Of a stretch of DNA of 50,195 nt, positions 39,275 through 50,074 are shown piece after piece. Source of the stretch: Candidatus Campbelliibacteriota bacterium (GTDB lineage: Bacteria; Patescibacteriota; Minisyncoccia; Phycocordibacterales; CSBR16-193); the NCBI GenBank assembly GCA_007125155.1, contig SLDR01000003.1, forward strand, positions 1-50,195, read 5' to 3'. Each line of letters begins with the position of its first letter. The stretch's first letter is position 1. A program made the position numbers and the translations under genes. The notes under the pieces are model-generated. The model saw only the letters and a program-made list of their open reading frames with translations, was not told where the DNA came from and did no database searches.

Positions 39275-39646
39275 ATGGCCAAAAAGGTTTTGATAATCGA
39301 AGATGACAGGCTTCTTCGTGAGATGTTGTTCCGAAAGCTTGAGAAAGAGGGGTATGAGGTTTTCTCGGTCATGGATGGATCAGAGGCATTTGAAAAGACC
39401 AAAGAGATAAAGCCGGATGTGATCCTGTTGGATCTTATCCTGCCGGGCTCAAACGGTTTTGAGATATTGGAGAATGTAAAGAAAGAGCCGGAGTTCAAGG
39501 ACACTCCGGTGATCGTACTGTCTAATTTGGGTCAGAAGAGCGAAATAGATAAGGGATTGGAACTGGGGGCGGTCGATTACTTGGTAAAGGCTCATTTCAC
39601 CCCCATAGAGGTCACTGAAAAGGTAAAGAAATTTATTTCTGAGTGA
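39275..39646 (+). CDS. Single-domain response regulator (receiver only), second copy
   Basis: KVLIIEDDRLLREML, PDVILLDLILPGSNGF, TPVIVLSNLG, YLVKAHF. ATG at 39275. Confidence 0.95.
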   Translation: MAKKVLIIEDDRLLREMLFRKLEKEGYEVFSVMDGSEAFEKTKEIKPDVILLDLILPGSNGFEILENVKKEPEFKDTPVIVLSNLGQKSEIDKGLELGAVDYLVKAHFTPIEVTEKVKKFISE

Positions 39647-39732
39647 TTTAGATCGAACCGTTTTTCAGATATATATATATCTTTTTTAATGTTCAACTCG
39701 GTTTAGATACCGTAGGCTTTTGTATTTTGGCA

Positions 39733-39762
39733 TGGACATAAGCATTAACTATTGGTTATACT
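39733..39762 (+). promoter_or_regulatory. Promoter of the ATP synthase operon
   Basis: TGGACA (39733-39738), 18-nt spacer, TATACT (39757-39762), ATG 8 nt later. Confidence 0.5.
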
Positions 39763-39770
39763 CTTATGTC

Positions 39771-40070
39771 ATGGAAAAAGGTCGAAGTTCGGATAAAAAA
39801 AACGAGTACAGAAAGATAGCGGTACTTTTTTTGAGGTTTTCCGGCTGGGTCGTGTGGCCGGTCTTATTGGCGGTTTTGATCGGTTCATGGCTGGACGATC
39901 TGTATGACACTTCACCGTGGATCCTTTTGGCTTCGGTCGGGGTATCATTCTTCGTTTCAATGGCCGGACTTGTCAAAGAGACTTTAAAAGAGTATAAAAG
40001 TATCGAGTCTTCTTTGTCCGATGAGCGGAAAAATTCGGAAAATGATGATGAAGACCTTAAGAAGGAGTAA
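39771..40070 (+). CDS. AtpZ/AtpI-family ATP synthase accessory membrane protein
   Basis: LFLRFSGWVVWPVLLAVLIGSWLDDLYDTSPWILLASVGVSFFVSMAGL, immediately upstream of atpB. Confidence 0.75.
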   Translation: MEKGRSSDKKNEYRKIAVLFLRFSGWVVWPVLLAVLIGSWLDDLYDTSPWILLASVGVSFFVSMAGLVKETLKEYKSIESSLSDERKNSENDDEDLKKE

Positions 40071-40078
40071 GAACAAGT

Positions 40079-40924
40079 ATGTCCGATATGACACAGGCCA
40101 ATGAAAATGTAAATCAGACGGAGATCTATCACCCTCACAATGTTTCCGCGGACCCTCTGTTTAACATAGGTGAGTTCGTGGTGACCAACTCTCTTTTCAC
40201 TTCTTGGATAGTGGTTGTTTTTATAATTATTCTGTGTTTGTTTTTGAATAGGAGCATAAAGAAGATACCCGGAAAGATACAAAATATTTTCGAGATGATC
40301 ACGGAGAAGTTTCTGGAAATGTTTGACTCCCTGACCGGGTCCAGAGAAACCTCTGTTAAATTCTTTCCTTTCGTATTTACATTTTTTCTGTTCATACTGA
40401 TCAGCAACTGGATGGCCATTATTCCGGGGTTCGCTTCGATCGGCCAGGTCGTTGAAGCACAGGGTCAAAAGATATTCATACCCTTCACCAGAGGAGTGAT
40501 GGCCGATGTCAACACGACCTTGGCTTTGGCTCTTGTCGGTGTGACGGCCAGCCACATAATAGGAGTTTCTTATATAGGGTTTTGGAACTATATAAATAAA
40601 TTTATAAATCTGGAGGCGATGGCCGATATACCCAGAAAGATGTGGAAAGAACCCACGGTATTGCTTATAAACCCCATTAAAGTATTCACCGGATTGATAG
40701 AGATAGTCAGCGAGGTGGCCAAGGTGGCCAGTCTGTCCTTTCGTCTTTTTGGTAACATATTCGCCGGCGAAGTGCTTCTTGCCGTTGTCGCGGGTTTCTT
40801 GGCTTTCGGTCTGCCTTTGCCTTTTCTTTTCTTGGAATTACTCGTGGGTCTTATACAGGCCTTGATATTCGCTCTCTTGGTCCTTGCTTACCTGGTCATG
40901 ATGACGACCGTTCAGGAGCACTGA
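40079..40924 (+). CDS. atpB: F0F1 ATP synthase subunit a
   Basis: LSFRLFGNIFAGEVLLAVV, C-terminal ELLVGLIQALIFALLVLAYL. Confidence 0.96.
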   Translation: MSDMTQANENVNQTEIYHPHNVSADPLFNIGEFVVTNSLFTSWIVVVFIIILCLFLNRSIKKIPGKIQNIFEMITEKFLEMFDSLTGSRETSVKFFPFVFTFFLFILISNWMAIIPGFASIGQVVEAQGQKIFIPFTRGVMADVNTTLALALVGVTASHIIGVSYIGFWNYINKFINLEAMADIPRKMWKEPTVLLINPIKVFTGLIEIVSEVAKVASLSFRLFGNIFAGEVLLAVVAGFLAFGLPLPFLFLELLVGLIQALIFALLVLAYLVMMTTVQEH

Positions 40925-40941
40925 GGATCCCTTGCTCGGTC

Positions 40942-41290
<349 letters not shown>

Positions 41291-41310
41291 AAGCGGTATT
41301 TGTTTTCAAG

Positions 41311-41351
41311 GCGACCATTTTGACCCGGCTTTCATCCGATGGTCGCGGGTC
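41311..41351 (+). other. Interleaved inverted repeats between atpE and atpF
   Basis: GCGACCAT (41311-41318)/ATGGTCGC (41339-41346) and GACCCG (41322-41327)/CGGGTC (41346-41351). Confidence 0.55.
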
Positions 41352-41381
41352 GGAGTTGAAATGAATAAACGATCGTAAAAC

Positions 41382-41906
41382 ATGGATTTATTGATAGGAA
41401 CTTTTCACATTGATTCGGGATTGATACTTGCTCAGGTATTTAATTTCTTTTTGGTTTTGACCATTCTGTATTACTTTGCCATTAGACCCTTGATCCGGAA
41501 TATGGATGAGAGAAGGGATGAGATAGAAAAAGGATTGGATGACGCCAAGAGATCGGAGGATTCACTTCGGAGAGCCAAAGAAGATTATCAAAAAGTGATA
41601 AAGGATGCTCGAAAGAAAGCCAACGATATTATCGAAGAAGCTGTCAGCAAGGGGGAATTGAAAAAAAACAAAGCGGTTGAGGATGCGAAAGAGGAAGTCG
41701 AGGCAATGATAAGAAAAGAGAGGGAGGAGCTGTTAAAGGAAAGAGAGCTCATTATAGAGAACATAAAAGAAAAGACGGCCGAGTTTGTTTCGGTTGCCGT
41801 CGAGAAGGTGATAAGGAATGAGATGGACAAAAAAAGAAACGAAGCGGTTATTAAGGATGTTGTTAAGGAGTTCGATGCTTATAAAAGAACCGTCCCGGGT
41901 AAATGA
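41382..41906 (+). CDS. atpF: F0F1 ATP synthase subunit b
   Basis: N-terminal TM, FAIRPLIRNMDERRDEIEKGLDDAKRSEDSLRRAKEDYQ; operon position. Confidence 0.93.
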   Translation: MDLLIGTFHIDSGLILAQVFNFFLVLTILYYFAIRPLIRNMDERRDEIEKGLDDAKRSEDSLRRAKEDYQKVIKDARKKANDIIEEAVSKGELKKNKAVEDAKEEVEAMIRKEREELLKERELIIENIKEKTAEFVSVAVEKVIRNEMDKKRNEAVIKDVVKEFDAYKRTVPGK

Positions 41907-41911
41907 ATTTT

Positions 41912-42313
41912 ATGAGATATAAGCCCAAACATTACGCCGAAGCACTTTGCGATATTTTGGATTCCGCCGATAAGGACCGGTTGAACGATATTCTGGAGGG
42001 ATTTATTGAATTGGTGGCGGAAAATGGAGACATTGGAAGGATGGATGAGATAGTGGACATTTTCGGCGAAGAATTCGACAGGAGGGAGGGAGTAGTTAAA
42101 GCGAAAGTGTTTAGCTCGCATGTTATTGACAGGGATATGATCAGTGTTTTAAAAGAACATGTGGCATCAAGAACCGATGCGCTTCATGTCGATATCGATC
42201 AGGAGATCGATGAGGATGTTCTGGGGGGTATGATATTGAGTTACGGTGACAAGATCATGGATGCCAGTTTAAGGAAAGACATAAAGGAAATGGGAGAGCG
42301 TATCAGGAGTTAA
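41912..42313 (+). CDS. atpH: F0F1 ATP synthase subunit delta
   Basis: YKPKHYAEALCDILDSADK...VDQEIDEDVLGGMILSYGDKIMDASLRKDI-type C-terminus; operon position. Confidence 0.85.
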   Translation: MRYKPKHYAEALCDILDSADKDRLNDILEGFIELVAENGDIGRMDEIVDIFGEEFDRREGVVKAKVFSSHVIDRDMISVLKEHVASRTDALHVDIDQEIDEDVLGGMILSYGDKIMDASLRKDIKEMGERIRS

Positions 42314-42374
42314 ATTTTTATATCAAAGACTTTTCAAAAAGATAATTAATATAAATAAATTAAAAACTTAACAT

Positions 42375-43892
42375 ATGGCCGGATCAAAAGATCAAATAGT
42401 CGAACAATTAAAAAAACGTATCGAAGGATTCAAACCGCGAGTCGTTGAAGAGAATGTCGGAAGTGTACTGCAGGTTGGGGACGGAATAGCGAGGGTTTCG
42501 GGGTTGTCCGAAGCCATGTCTTCGGAGGTGATACGATTTGAAACTTCCGCCGGAGAAAGCATTTACGGTGTGGTGTTGAACCTGGAGGAAGACGAGGTGG
42601 GCGCCATAGTTTTAGGTGACAGTTCGGCCATAAAGGAAGGTGATAGGGTGGTGAGGGAGAACAGAATACTCGACGTACCGGTAGGGGAAGGTGTTATCGG
42701 AAGAGTCTTGGACCCTATGGGTAATTCAGTTGACGGAAAAGGAAAGATCTCATCCAAAGAAAGCGGTCCGATAGAGAAGATAGCTCCCGGGGTAATAGAG
42801 AGAGCCTCGGTTAATACACCTTTGCAAACCGGTATAAAAGCCATAGATTCGATGGTTCCGATCGGGAGAGGTCAGCGTGAGCTGATAATAGGTGACAGAC
42901 AGCTTGGAAAAACAGCAATTGCAATAGACACGATAATCAATCAAAAAGGAGAGAATGTTAAGTGTGTATACGTGGCTATAGGCCAAAAAGAGTCCAAAAT
43001 AGCCGGTATTGTTTCAAAACTTGAGGAACATGGAGCTATGGAATATACCACTGTGGTTTTGGCCGGGGCAAGCGATCCGGCGTCAACGGTATTCATCGCG
43101 CCTTATGCCGGTTGCACCATTGCGGAATATTTTCTTGATAAAGGAGAGGATGTTCTCATTGTGTATGATGATCTTTCCAAGCATGCGGTCGCTTACCGTG
43201 AGATATCCTTGCTTCTAAGGAGACCGCCCGGAAGAGAGGCGTATCCCGGTGATGTGTTTTACCTTCATTCACGCCTCCTTGAAAGAGCCTGCAAGTTAAG
43301 CGATAAGCACGGTGGAGGATCGATAACGGCATTGCCAATAATCGAGACCCAGGCGGGCGATGTTTCCGCATATATCCCCACCAACGTTATTTCGATCACC
43401 GACGGCCAGATATATCTCGATAGCCAGCTTTTTTATAAAGGTAACCGACCGGCTATAGATGCGGGTAACTCCGTATCCCGAGTGGGTGGAGATGCACAGC
43501 TTAAGATAGTAAAGAAGGTTGCGGGAAAGATGAGGCTTGAAGCGGCACAGTATCGTGAGTTGGCCGCCTTTACCCAATTCGGTTCCGATATAGACAAAGA
43601 GACCAGAGAGAAGCTGGATAGAGGTGAAAGATTGACGGAGATATTGAAACAGGATCAATATTCTCCACTGGATGTTTCCAAGCAGGTAATTATTTTTTAC
43701 GCATTGGTGAACGGTTATCTCGACGATGTGGAAAGGTCCAAGGTCAGGGACTTTGAAAAAGGACTTTATGAATTTGTTGAAAACAACTCCCCTGAGATCT
43801 TGGAAGAGATAAAAAGCAAGGCTGATCTGGATGAAAAGTTGGAAGACGAGATAAAGGATGCGATAGGGTCATACAAGAGTACTTGGGCATGA
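42375..43892 (+). CDS. atpA: F0F1 ATP synthase subunit alpha
   Basis: [73 protein letters not shown]. Confidence 0.99.
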   Translation: MAGSKDQIVEQLKKRIEGFKPRVVEENVGSVLQVGDGIARVSGLSEAMSSEVIRFETSAGESIYGVVLNLEEDEVGAIVLGDSSAIKEGDRVVRENRILDVPVGEGVIGRVLDPMGNSVDGKGKISSKESGPIEKIAPGVIERASVNTPLQTGIKAIDSMVPIGRGQRELIIGDRQLGKTAIAIDTIINQKGENVKCVYVAIGQKESKIAGIVSKLEEHGAMEYTTVVLAGASDPASTVFIAPYAGCTIAEYFLDKGEDVLIVYDDLSKHAVAYREISLLLRRPPGREAYPGDVFYLHSRLLERACKLSDKHGGGSITALPIIETQAGDVSAYIPTNVISITDGQIYLDSQLFYKGNRPAIDAGNSVSRVGGDAQLKIVKKVAGKMRLEAAQYRELAAFTQFGSDIDKETREKLDRGERLTEILKQDQYSPLDVSKQVIIFYALVNGYLDDVERSKVRDFEKGLYEFVENNSPEILEEIKSKADLDEKLEDEIKDAIGSYKSTWA

Positions 43893-43924
43893 TTTGCACC
43901 AATGATGTATTTGAATAAAAAGAT

Positions 43925-44884
43925 ATGAGTGGTACAAAAGAAATATTAAGGAGAAAAAGAGGAATAGAGAATACTCAGAAAATTACCAAGGCCATGGAAA
44001 TGGTCGCGGCGACCAAAATGAAGAGGGCTGTGGATGCTGTATTAAAGACCAGGAGATACTCCGAACTGGGTTGGATGACGGTCTCGAACATAGCGGGGAC
44101 ATTTGACGGTAAAGAAATAATACACCCTTTTTTTTCACCGATGGGAGAAAAACCTCAGAAGATGGATGTAATTTTAATAACCACAAACCGTGGTCTTTGC
44201 GGGGGATTTAACTTCAACGTTGTTAATAAAATGCATCAATTCATACAGCAATATAAAAAAGAGGTGGATGAAGGTTTGAGTGTGGAGTTGAATGTTATGG
44301 GAAAAAAGGGTTACATAGCCAACAGGTATTACGGATATGAAATCAAGAGGGAATTTCCCAAAGAGGATATAATAACCGAATTTGAAGATGTTATGCCGGT
44401 GGCTTGGGCGGTCATGGACGGTTTCTTAAGAGGAGAGTCTGATATGGTTTATATCGCTTATACCGACTACGTGAGTTCCGCGAGGCAGTTTCCAAGAATG
44501 AAAAGACTTTTACCCATCATTACTCTGGAGAAGGATGAACATTTGGGAGAAACCGAAAGCTATTTTAATGTGAATGGGGATTCCGAAGCGGATATAGTTA
44601 ACGGTAATGGGCTTAAGAAAGCGGAGTATCTTTTCGAGCCTGATCCCAAGGCGGTATTGGCGGATATTCTGCCTCGTCTGATAGAGACTCAGATCTTTCA
44701 AGCTCTGCTCGAGTCTAACGCTTCCGAGCACAGCGTCCGGATGTCGACAATGCATCAAGCCAACGAGGCCGCCGGTGAGATGATAGAGGAACTTGATCTG
44801 ACATACAATAAAGCCAGGCAGTCCGGTATCACAAATGAGATCTCGGAGATATCTGCGGGTGTCAACGCGTTGGCTCAAGAGTAA
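43925..44884 (+). CDS. atpG: F0F1 ATP synthase subunit gamma
   Basis: EILRRKRGIENTQKITKAMEMVAATKMKRA, TTNRGLCGGFNFNV, TYNKARQSGITNEISEISAGVNAL. Confidence 0.97.
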   Translation: MSGTKEILRRKRGIENTQKITKAMEMVAATKMKRAVDAVLKTRRYSELGWMTVSNIAGTFDGKEIIHPFFSPMGEKPQKMDVILITTNRGLCGGFNFNVVNKMHQFIQQYKKEVDEGLSVELNVMGKKGYIANRYYGYEIKREFPKEDIITEFEDVMPVAWAVMDGFLRGESDMVYIAYTDYVSSARQFPRMKRLLPIITLEKDEHLGETESYFNVNGDSEADIVNGNGLKKAEYLFEPDPKAVLADILPRLIETQIFQALLESNASEHSVRMSTMHQANEAAGEMIEELDLTYNKARQSGITNEISEISAGVNALAQE

Positions 44885-44911
44885 ATAACCTGAATTGTTC
44901 ATGAAATTTAG

Positions 44912-46399
<1,488 letters not shown>

Positions 46400-46408
46400 T
46401 ATTTTAGA

Positions 46409-46855
46409 ATGTCTTCGGAAAGAAAAATAATAAAGTTTGAAATAACGACACCGGAGAGAACGGTTCTGACGGATAATATAATCAAACTCACCGTACCGAC
46501 CAAAAAAGGGGAGATAACGGTTTTACCCGATCATATTCCCATCGTCGCCAGTTTAATGCCCGGAGTATTGGAAATAACCGATGAGAAAGAGAACCTTGAG
46601 GTTGTGGCCGTGTCAGGGGGTTTCTTGGCGGTAATGCCTGAAAGCAAAGTGGTCATATTGGCCGATACCGCCGAGAGGGCTCCCGATATTGATGCTGAGA
46701 AGGCCGAAGAAGCCAGAAGGGTGGCCGAGGAGGAAAGGGAAAGGCAAAAGACCGAGCAGTTCGACACCAAGAGGTTCGCTGATGTCAATACAAGAATATC
46801 AAAGGAGCTTGCTCGCGAAAAAGCCGTCGGTAAATGGAGGAAGATAAAAAATTGA
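46409..46855 (+). CDS. atpC: F0F1 ATP synthase subunit epsilon
   Basis: FEITTPERTVLTDNIIKLTVPTKKGEITVLPDHIPIVASLMPGVLEI. Confidence 0.95.
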   Translation: MSSERKIIKFEITTPERTVLTDNIIKLTVPTKKGEITVLPDHIPIVASLMPGVLEITDEKENLEVVAVSGGFLAVMPESKVVILADTAERAPDIDAEKAEEARRVAEEERERQKTEQFDTKRFADVNTRISKELAREKAVGKWRKIKN

Positions 46856-46991
46856 GAATTCCTCAACTTGTGAAGTCTTGTGAATAAGAGTTTCCTTATT
46901 TGATCTTATTGATTTTTATGGGTATTCGGGTTATTCTTCCCGGCAGGTAGAATGCTTTTTTAACTTTTAAAAAACCGATAAGGAGGTCCAA

Positions 46992-47381
46992 ATGGGCACA
47001 TCCGTTGATGATGCGAGGTGTGGCAAGGTAAGATCGGAGTACCAGGTCAGCTTCAAACACCTCGAAAGAGCCAAGGAGGTTCAAGGGAAAGGTATGGTGG
47101 TCTTTGTCAGGTTTAGTAAACTCCCCTCGCTCATAAAGGAAATTAGAGGAAGAAAGATCTTGTATCAAAGTCCGGTCGGTGTTGTTCCAAACCGAGATTA
47201 CAGTGTGGTTTACCTCATTCCGATGGAAGACATGGAAAAGCTGAGAACGGCGAGCCTGAACGGCATCAAATTCTATGAGATATTGCCAAGACCTTGTTTT
47301 TGTGCAAAAAAGGAGGAAAAACCTCACTACCTTCTAACCCTTGCAAGTAGAGGCCTTTATTTGAAAGAGATCGATCCTTAA
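46992..47381 (+). CDS. Hypothetical protein
   Basis: 129-aa ORF with AGGAGG SD (46981-46986) and a terminator immediately downstream. Confidence 0.6.
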   Translation: MGTSVDDARCGKVRSEYQVSFKHLERAKEVQGKGMVVFVRFSKLPSLIKEIRGRKILYQSPVGVVPNRDYSVVYLIPMEDMEKLRTASLNGIKFYEILPRPCFCAKKEEKPHYLLTLASRGLYLKEIDP

Positions 47382-47385
47382 ACGG

Positions 47386-47411
47386 AAAAACGCCGATACG
47401 TCGGCGTTTTT
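47386..47411 (+). terminator. Intrinsic terminator
   Basis: AAAAACGCCGA-TACG-TCGGCGTTTTT. Confidence 0.85.
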
Positions 47412-47783
47412 AATATATCAGGCCCTTTTTGACTTTTTAACGGTTTAAGGTATATTTAGATTTCTTAAGGTGCTTTTTTCAGAATATTCATAAAGGGTCT
47501 TCCTCCCGAGAAATCTTTTGAAAAACATTTTTTGGGAGGGATGTTCTTTGAAAACCGATGATCCGTTGCTGATTTAATTCAACGGCAATAAGAAGGGAGT
47601 CGAATGATATTTTTCCTTATTTTTGAAGGTTAAGTATAAGATCTTAGGCAAGCTCAAGGCAGGCGATTTTGAGAAGTGATCAGGATCAAAAATCTCCGTG
47701 TTGAGCCGGCCAAAGATGAAGAATAATTGTTTGGAGGAATTAGGTCATAACTAAAATTAAAAAAATCGAAAAAGGAGGAGGTC

Positions 47784-48803
47784 ATGAAAACCTTATCTTC
47801 ATTGCTCATACCTTCTGTCATTGTCCTTCTGTTGATGGTGATTCAATTTTATGAAGGGAATAGACAAGACAGATCGGCAATGATGGAAGAGGCAAGGATG
47901 GAATTTGAGTTACTGTTGGAAAACCCCTATGGTGCGAGCGCTTACTCGAGCAGGGTTCAAGAAAAAGTCGACAAAGGACTTTGGACCTGGAAGGAATTGG
48001 GATTCACACGCGAAGATCTTTTCGATCGGGAACGCTTGGCAAACATCACTGTTGCCAAAATAAACTTTGAAAAGATGATAATTTATCCCTATGACTCGAT
48101 GTTACATTCCCAAAATATTCATAGGTTGATGGAAAGAGAAGGTTTGACTTGGGAAGATGTCGGATTCACTTCAGAAGGCTTGATCGAGCGAATGAGAGTA
48201 GCCAGGATCGAGACAGCAAAGCTTTATTTCGGAAGGATCCCTTATATACCTTCAAGAGCGGAATATTACGCTCATACGGTACTTGAGATAATTGAGAGCG
48301 ATGATGTTACATACGAAGATGTCGGATTCACTTTCGCAGATGTTGTTTATCGTATCGCGATCTTCAGAGATCGGAATTTCTCCCCCTTGGGAATCGAAGA
48401 AGGATCTGAACCGAGTCCGGGTGATATCGTTGATAAAGGCAGGATGACAAATGTCCAAAAGGCAATAGACAGTTTTGAATCGATGTTGACCTATCCGTTT
48501 ATCGTGGAAGCCTATGCTGATGTTATCTATGAGATGATAGAGAGTGGCGATGTTACATGGGAAGAGGTCGGATTCACTTCAGGTGATGTCAGGGAGCGAA
48601 AGAAGTTCATTAAGAAGGAAAACGTGGAGCGTTATTTTAATTTGATGCCGATATTACCTTCAAGAGCTGAACGTTTTTCTGAACGTATCCATGAAATAAT
48701 CGAGAGCGATGATGTTACATGGGAAGAGGTCGGATTCACTTCCGCGGATGTCATTGAGCGTAAAAGGCTGTCTTTATCCTTGATCAAAGATGGGATGCTC
48801 TAG
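47784..48803 (+). CDS. Membrane-anchored/secreted protein with five ~54-aa repeats
   Basis: N-terminal hydrophobic segment; repeated (V/L)T(W/Y)E(D/E)VGFTxxDVxxR. AGGAGG SD at 47773-47778. Confidence 0.75.
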   Translation: MKTLSSLLIPSVIVLLLMVIQFYEGNRQDRSAMMEEARMEFELLLENPYGASAYSSRVQEKVDKGLWTWKELGFTREDLFDRERLANITVAKINFEKMIIYPYDSMLHSQNIHRLMEREGLTWEDVGFTSEGLIERMRVARIETAKLYFGRIPYIPSRAEYYAHTVLEIIESDDVTYEDVGFTFADVVYRIAIFRDRNFSPLGIEEGSEPSPGDIVDKGRMTNVQKAIDSFESMLTYPFIVEAYADVIYEMIESGDVTWEEVGFTSGDVRERKKFIKKENVERYFNLMPILPSRAERFSERIHEIIESDDVTWEEVGFTSADVIERKRLSLSLIKDGML

Positions 48804-48876
48804 ATCTTGGTCATCGTATTCTTCATTTGTTGATATTATTTTTAAAAACGGGATCTGTGTTTAAATGAGGTTGTTT

Positions 48877-48916
48877 CGGAAGAGTACCTCGATCTTAAAA
48901 ACTCTTCCGCTTTTTT
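48877..48916 (+). terminator. Intrinsic terminator after the repeat protein gene
   Basis: CGGAAGAGT-15 nt-ACTCTTCCG then CTTTTTT. Confidence 0.7.
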
Positions 48917-49141
48917 ACGATGAGATCGTGACTGATGAGCCCGTACCAAGACACAAAGCAGGGCGAAAAAGAGAACCTTTAAAAGAATTTGGAAATTGAA
49001 CAAAATAAGCCTAATATTAAGGTGTTTTTGTATTTTTGATGATCATAGACAATTGACAGAAAGCAAATATTGTTATATCCTATGAGTAGTTACTTAGTTT
49101 TTTTGTTATTTAAAAATTGAATAAAAAGAAGGAGGATTAAA

Positions 49142-49627
49142 ATGAAAAGATGGGTCATTCTAATTGCCTTTCTGGCGCTTGTTTTGAGCGGGTGCCAACA
49201 CGGATCCGGATCAGGGCATACCGTCGGCGGAGCCGCTTTAGGCGGGATCGCCGGAGGGGTCATAGGTTCTCAGATCGGTAAAGGTAGCGGTCAGACCGCC
49301 GCCATTATCGGCGGGACGCTTGCCGGCGCCGCATTGGGCGCTTATATCGGGAGTTACATGGACAGGATGGATAGGATGGACAGAAAGCGGATGGCTGAGG
49401 CGCTGGAGACGAAACCGTCCGGCGCCACATCAGAGTGGTATAATCCCGATACAGAAACGGGATATTCGGTCACCCCGACAAGAACCTTTAAGGAATCCCC
49501 GAAGGAAGAAGCCCCCGACAGATACTGCAGGGAGTACACCACCGAGGTTAAGATCGGTGGCGAGACTGAAAAGGCCTTCGGAACCGCTTGCCGTATGGAA
49601 GACGGCACGTGGGAGATAGTGAACTAA
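49142..49627 (+). CDS. Glycine-zipper 2TM lipoprotein (17-kDa surface antigen-like)
   Basis: Lipobox LVLSGC, GGAALGGIAGGVIGSQIGKGSGQTAAIIGGTLAGAALGAYIGSYMDRMD, C-terminal YCREYTTEVKIGGETEKAFGTACRMEDGTWEIV. AAGGAGG SD. Confidence 0.85.
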   Translation: MKRWVILIAFLALVLSGCQHGSGSGHTVGGAALGGIAGGVIGSQIGKGSGQTAAIIGGTLAGAALGAYIGSYMDRMDRMDRKRMAEALETKPSGATSEWYNPDTETGYSVTPTRTFKESPKEEAPDRYCREYTTEVKIGGETEKAFGTACRMEDGTWEIVN

Positions 49628-49635
49628 GAACATTT

Positions 49636-49675
49636 AAAAAAGGGAAATATATTGAAAAATATATCTCCCTTTTTC
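49636..49675 (+). terminator. Intrinsic terminator after the glycine-zipper lipoprotein gene
   Basis: AAAAAGGGAAATATAT ... ATATATCTCCCTTTTT, near-perfect inverted repeat with T-tract. Confidence 0.75.
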
Positions 49676-49841
49676 TTTTAAGTGAGCTCGGCCATCCGGA
49701 TCGTAGGCAATGACTTTTATCATTAAAAGATAACAGGTCCGGAACTTGGATAATGTTTTCTTTTCACTAATTAGATACTGTGAGTGTCTTCGAGGATCGG
49801 ATCGGAGTGATATCGATCGAAAATAATAAGATATTTTACTG

Positions 49842-49923
49842 TGCCCGGGGAGAGAATCGAACTCTCATGGGTTGCCCCACACGATTTTGAGTCGTGCGCG
49901 TCTACCAATTCCGCCACCCGGGC
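49842..49923 (-). tRNA. tRNA-Leu (anticodon CAA)
   Basis: Minus strand GCCCGGGTGGCGGAATTGGTAGACGCGCACGACTCAAAATCGTGTGGGGCAACCCATGAGAGTTCGATTCTCTCCCCGGGCA, with variable arm. Confidence 0.95.
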
Positions 49924-49973
49924 GTGTAATATAAAATACTATATAGATCATTTTTTTTCAAACTATGTTTTTG

Positions 49974-49982
49974 TGATATAAT
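49974..49982 (+). promoter_or_regulatory. Extended -10 promoter of tRNA-Ala(GGC)
   Basis: TGATATAAT 17 nt upstream of the tRNA. Confidence 0.5.
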
Positions 49983-49998
49983 CTTTTGAGTATTTTGA

Positions 49999-50071
49999 GG
50001 GCCTGTAGCTCACCTGGTAGAGCGCGCCCATGGCATGGGCGAGGTAAGGAGTTCGAGTCTCCTCAGGTCCA
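49999..50071 (+). tRNA. tRNA-Ala (anticodon GGC)
   Basis: GGGCCTGTAGCTCACCTGGTAGAGCGCGCCCATGGCATGGGCGAGGTAAGGAGTTCGAGTCTCCTCAGGTCCA; loop ATGGCAT. Confidence 0.96.
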
Positions 50072-50074
50072 CAA

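Noticed and set aside
41311-41351. True H-type pseudoknot between atpE and atpF
   Set aside because: Order of segments is interleaved, but there are no nucleotides between the two 3' strands and only ~3 nt in the first loop, so simultaneous pairing is sterically unlikely. Kept only as mutually exclusive stems.
47502-47539. CCTCCC/GGGAGG inverted repeat in the 47.4-47.8 kb gap as an SD-sequestering riboswitch-like element
   Set aside because: 26-nt A/T-rich loop and only a 6-codon ORF follows; a 6-bp match is weak evidence.
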